64,000 nt of DNA, taken from contig JAHEMJ010000001.1 in the NCBI GenBank assembly GCA_024643725.1, forward strand, positions 89,138-153,137, read 5' to 3'. The stretch comes from Crocinitomicaceae bacterium. Lineage in GTDB: Bacteria > Bacteroidota > Bacteroidia > Flavobacteriales_D > Crocinitomicaceae. A model generated the notes under the pieces. It ran no database searches. It had not been told where the DNA came from and saw nothing but the letters and a program-made list of their open reading frames with translations. Shown here in pieces: positions 62,169 through 64,000 of this stretch. Position numbers and translations under genes: made by a program. The stretch's first letter is position 1; each line of letters begins with the position of its first letter.

Positions 62169-63665
62169 TTATTTTCTTCTTTTTTTTATCCAATTCTTCA
62201 CGAATCCAACGGATTCAGGTTCTAAATTTAACCAATAAACGGGAAGTATAAATCCAACGAACAAAAGAAATTCCTTCAAGCACATTTTAAGTAAGTTGGT
62301 ATGTACAAAATTGAAATTTGACGTTAAGTAGAAGCAAGCGTAATACGTCAACAAAAACAAACCAAAAAAAACGATCAATTTTAACTGTTTCAACCGAAAC
62401 GGTTTTAAAGCGTACACTTTAGAAAGGTACCATCCCCTCAAAACATTGTACAGAACATAGGCAAATCCTGTTGAAATTGCTGCGCCTAGAATCCCGTATT
62501 TCGGTATCAAGTACAGATTGAAAACGTACACGCAAATTATGAGAAGTAAAGTGAAGGCAAAATCAGCCTTGTATTTCTTTGAAGTCGATAAAATAATTCC
62601 ATTTAATCCGTAATACATATCCACGATACGTCCGATCATCAAAAATAAAAAAACGTTTATTCCCGCTTTATATGCAGGGACATAACTAAATAATTCATTG
62701 ATTGGTAACCAAATTACTAAAAAACCGAGAAGTCCAAGTATTAACCCTATCGATGAACTTTTTTGGTATAAATCTGCCATTCCAACCATATTTCTTTCTT
62801 TCCATTGCTTGGAAATTAATGGTGAAGAAACACGAATAACAGAACGATACGGAAATAAAACAGCACTAATTAAAAGAAGCATTTGCGTATAGACACCTGT
62901 ATCCGATAATCCATTGTATTTCGCAATCATCAACGAATCCATTGAAATTACAACCAACGCTGCCAGTGAATTTACATAGCTAAAAGAGGAATAGGACAAG
63001 ATAATCCGCTGAAATCGCTTTGGAATTTGAATGGCCTTCAAAGAAAAATGAAGTTCACCTTTACGAATAAGGTGGAATAACAAAAATCCTGGAGCGATAA
63101 AGTGCAAGATTACATACACTAAAAAAAACTGAAAGAAATTCATCCATCCAATGAACGTAGCGAGTAATATTATGCTTGTACAAATTCGCAAGAAGACATC
63201 TTGTAAAAAAACGGGAAGCACATTTTCATGCATACCGCGCATATGATTTTCGAATAATTGAAAGAACACGATGGAAATTCCCAAAGGAATAACAGCATAA
63301 TAGTAATCGACAAAAAGAACAGATTTCTCGCTATAATTCTGAACGATTAGATCTTTGGTCACAATAATGACAATAGAAAATAGGCAAACACCTAAAACAA
63401 CGATCAGCATATTTGCAAAAAGAAAACCAAAGTGTTTTTTCTGTGTATTTCTAAAAAAAGGAAAGAAGCGCCATGATGAATAAATGGAACCAAGGTTAGC
63501 GAACTGTGCAAAAAGAAGGGCTACATTCATGATTAGGTTAACTAGGCCTACCTGTGCACTAGAAAAAAGCAGAACAAAAAGTACAGCTTTGTTAAAGTAG
63601 CCGAGTATTAATCCAACGAAAGAAATAACGGAAGTTCGGATGGCGTCCTTTTGTACGATTCCCAT
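62169..63665 (-). CDS. Polysaccharide flippase (Wzx/MATE-like)
   Basis: This 498-residue protein starts at ATG 63665 (longer frame to 63725 has a charged, non-membrane start). It has about 12-14 membrane helices. The opening IVQKDAIRTSVISFVGLILGYFNKA resembles Bacteroidota lipid-linked oligosaccharide flippases. It differs in sequence from the flippase at 20.8-22.1 kb and is not in a glycan cluster. A near-match promoter box (TACCTTTA, 63671-63678) precedes it. Confidence 0.87.
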   Translation of the reverse strand: MGIVQKDAIRTSVISFVGLILGYFNKAVLFVLLFSSAQVGLVNLIMNVALLFAQFANLGSIYSSWRFFPFFRNTQKKHFGFLFANMLIVVLGVCLFSIVIIVTKDLIVQNYSEKSVLFVDYYYAVIPLGISIVFFQLFENHMRGMHENVLPVFLQDVFLRICTSIILLATFIGWMNFFQFFLVYVILHFIAPGFLLFHLIRKGELHFSLKAIQIPKRFQRIILSYSSFSYVNSLAALVVISMDSLMIAKYNGLSDTGVYTQMLLLISAVLFPYRSVIRVSSPLISKQWKERNMVGMADLYQKSSSIGLILGLLGFLVIWLPINELFSYVPAYKAGINVFLFLMIGRIVDMYYGLNGIILSTSKKYKADFAFTLLLIICVYVFNLYLIPKYGILGAAISTGFAYVLYNVLRGWYLSKVYALKPFRLKQLKLIVFFGLFLLTYYACFYLTSNFNFVHTNLLKMCLKEFLLFVGFILPVYWLNLEPESVGFVKNWIKKRRK

Positions 63666-63725
63666 AAGGTTAAAGGTACGAAATAGTTTCGAAGGAAAAG
63701 TGAGAGGTATTATTCGTTGATCCAA

Positions 63726-63886
63726 CTATAAAGTTGGTGTAAAGCACATTGATATTACTCTTACCAATTAGGATTGTAGAAAAAGTATGACACTAATTAA
63801 TGCAACTACCTGCTCCACCTCGTTCTGAAAAATCATGACTAAAACCTGGGAACTTGACATTCTTAAAAAAAAAGTATGTGCATAAA
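63726..63886. other. Intergenic region without recognised features
   Basis: Apart from a weak CCAAC-N6-GTTGG hairpin (63722-63737), I see no gene, tRNA or repeat between the flippase gene and the rRNA operon terminator. Confidence 0.5.
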
Positions 63887-63920
63887 AAAACCCCGACGAT
63901 TCTGACGAATGTCGGGGTTT
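63887..63920 (-). terminator. Terminator of the ribosomal RNA operon
   Basis: On the minus strand a 10-bp perfect stem (AAACCCCGAC with GTCGGGGTTT, 63888-63920) is followed by seven T, right after the 5S 3' end. Confidence 0.9.
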
Positions 63921-63924
63921 CTAA

Positions 63925-64000
63925 AATCGGCGTCGACTTACTCTCCCATCCTCAAAAGGACAGTACCATCAGCGCAAGCAGGCTTAACTTCTCTGTTCGA
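63925..64000 (-). rRNA. rrf: 5S ribosomal RNA, 3' part
   Basis: Read on the minus strand, the sequence contains the 5S landmarks GAACAGAGAAGTTAAGCC, then GCTGATGGTACTG and GGGAGAGTA, in the normal order. About 76 nt lie inside the window; the 5' third is beyond the edge. The 3' end is approximate, and the 16S and 23S genes should follow to the right. Confidence 0.92.

Overview
The window is a gene-dense stretch of a Bacteroidota chromosome, most likely Flavobacteriales. The evidence is the gliding genes gldB and gldC, a PorT-like and a PorP/SprF protein, two secreted proteins ending in type IX secretion (T9SS) sorting domains, a menaquinone-type methyltransferase, a ribosomal protein S16 with a long acidic tail, and many TAnnTTTG boxes, the -7 element of the Bacteroidota primary sigma factor. 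Family or genus cannot be fixed from the sequence alone; Crocinitomicaceae (Fluviicola-like) is my guess. I see no phage, insertion sequence, CRISPR array or tRNA gene. A partial 5S rRNA on the minus strand at the right edge marks the end of a ribosomal RNA operon.

Layout. 1-3.5 kb: a partial acyltransferase-like gene, a small secreted protein, a GH3 lipoprotein, and the rpsP-rimM pair. 3.5-6.8 kb: a surface glycan set (sugar transferase, lipoprotein, oxidoreductase). 6.8-10.9 kb: thrS-infC-rpmI-rplT and a LexA-like regulator. 10.9-15.3 kb: a minus-strand operon of outer membrane protein, nadE, WG-repeat protein and TonB-like protein. 15.3-20 kb: gldB-gldC-DUF2797-GtrA-asnB, meeting a minus-strand glycan operon head-on (methyltransferase, flippase, glycosyltransferase, cysteine desulfurase). 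24.4-28.4 kb: rimO, tlyA and small unknown genes. 28.4-38 kb: a maltodextrin locus. 38.1-41.3 kb: a sigma factor, an anti-sigma/barrel fusion and PorP/SprF. 41.3-50 kb: an M14 peptidase, a TonB-like protein and trmD on minus; an aminotransferase, a heptose kinase-like protein, ubiE/menG, porT and a flavoprotein on plus. 50-63.7 kb: mnmA, a TonB receptor with a partner, a repeat-rich T9SS protein, an esterase, a symporter, an acyl-CoA carboxylase and a flippase.

How the genes work together. The maltodextrin locus reads as a complete route: a T9SS-exported amylase outside the cell, a second amylase behind a plain signal peptide, an SLC45-like transporter, a GH65 phosphorylase giving glucose and beta-glucose-1-phosphate, beta-phosphoglucomutase, and a BadF-type kinase that probably phosphorylates the glucose. 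A divergent NrtR-type regulator sits beside it. There is no SusC/SusD pair.

The most unusual locus is 38161-41296. A protein with a cytoplasmic anti-sigma-like N-terminus, one membrane helix and a long Ser/Thr/Asn-rich linker ends in a beta-barrel-like domain whose last strands resemble the PorP/SprF protein encoded next to it. It could be a single-chain sensor that spans both membranes and controls its own sigma factor.

Coding starts were moved inward from the longest open frame where a promoter, signal peptide, family start or neighbouring stop argued for it; each case is noted.
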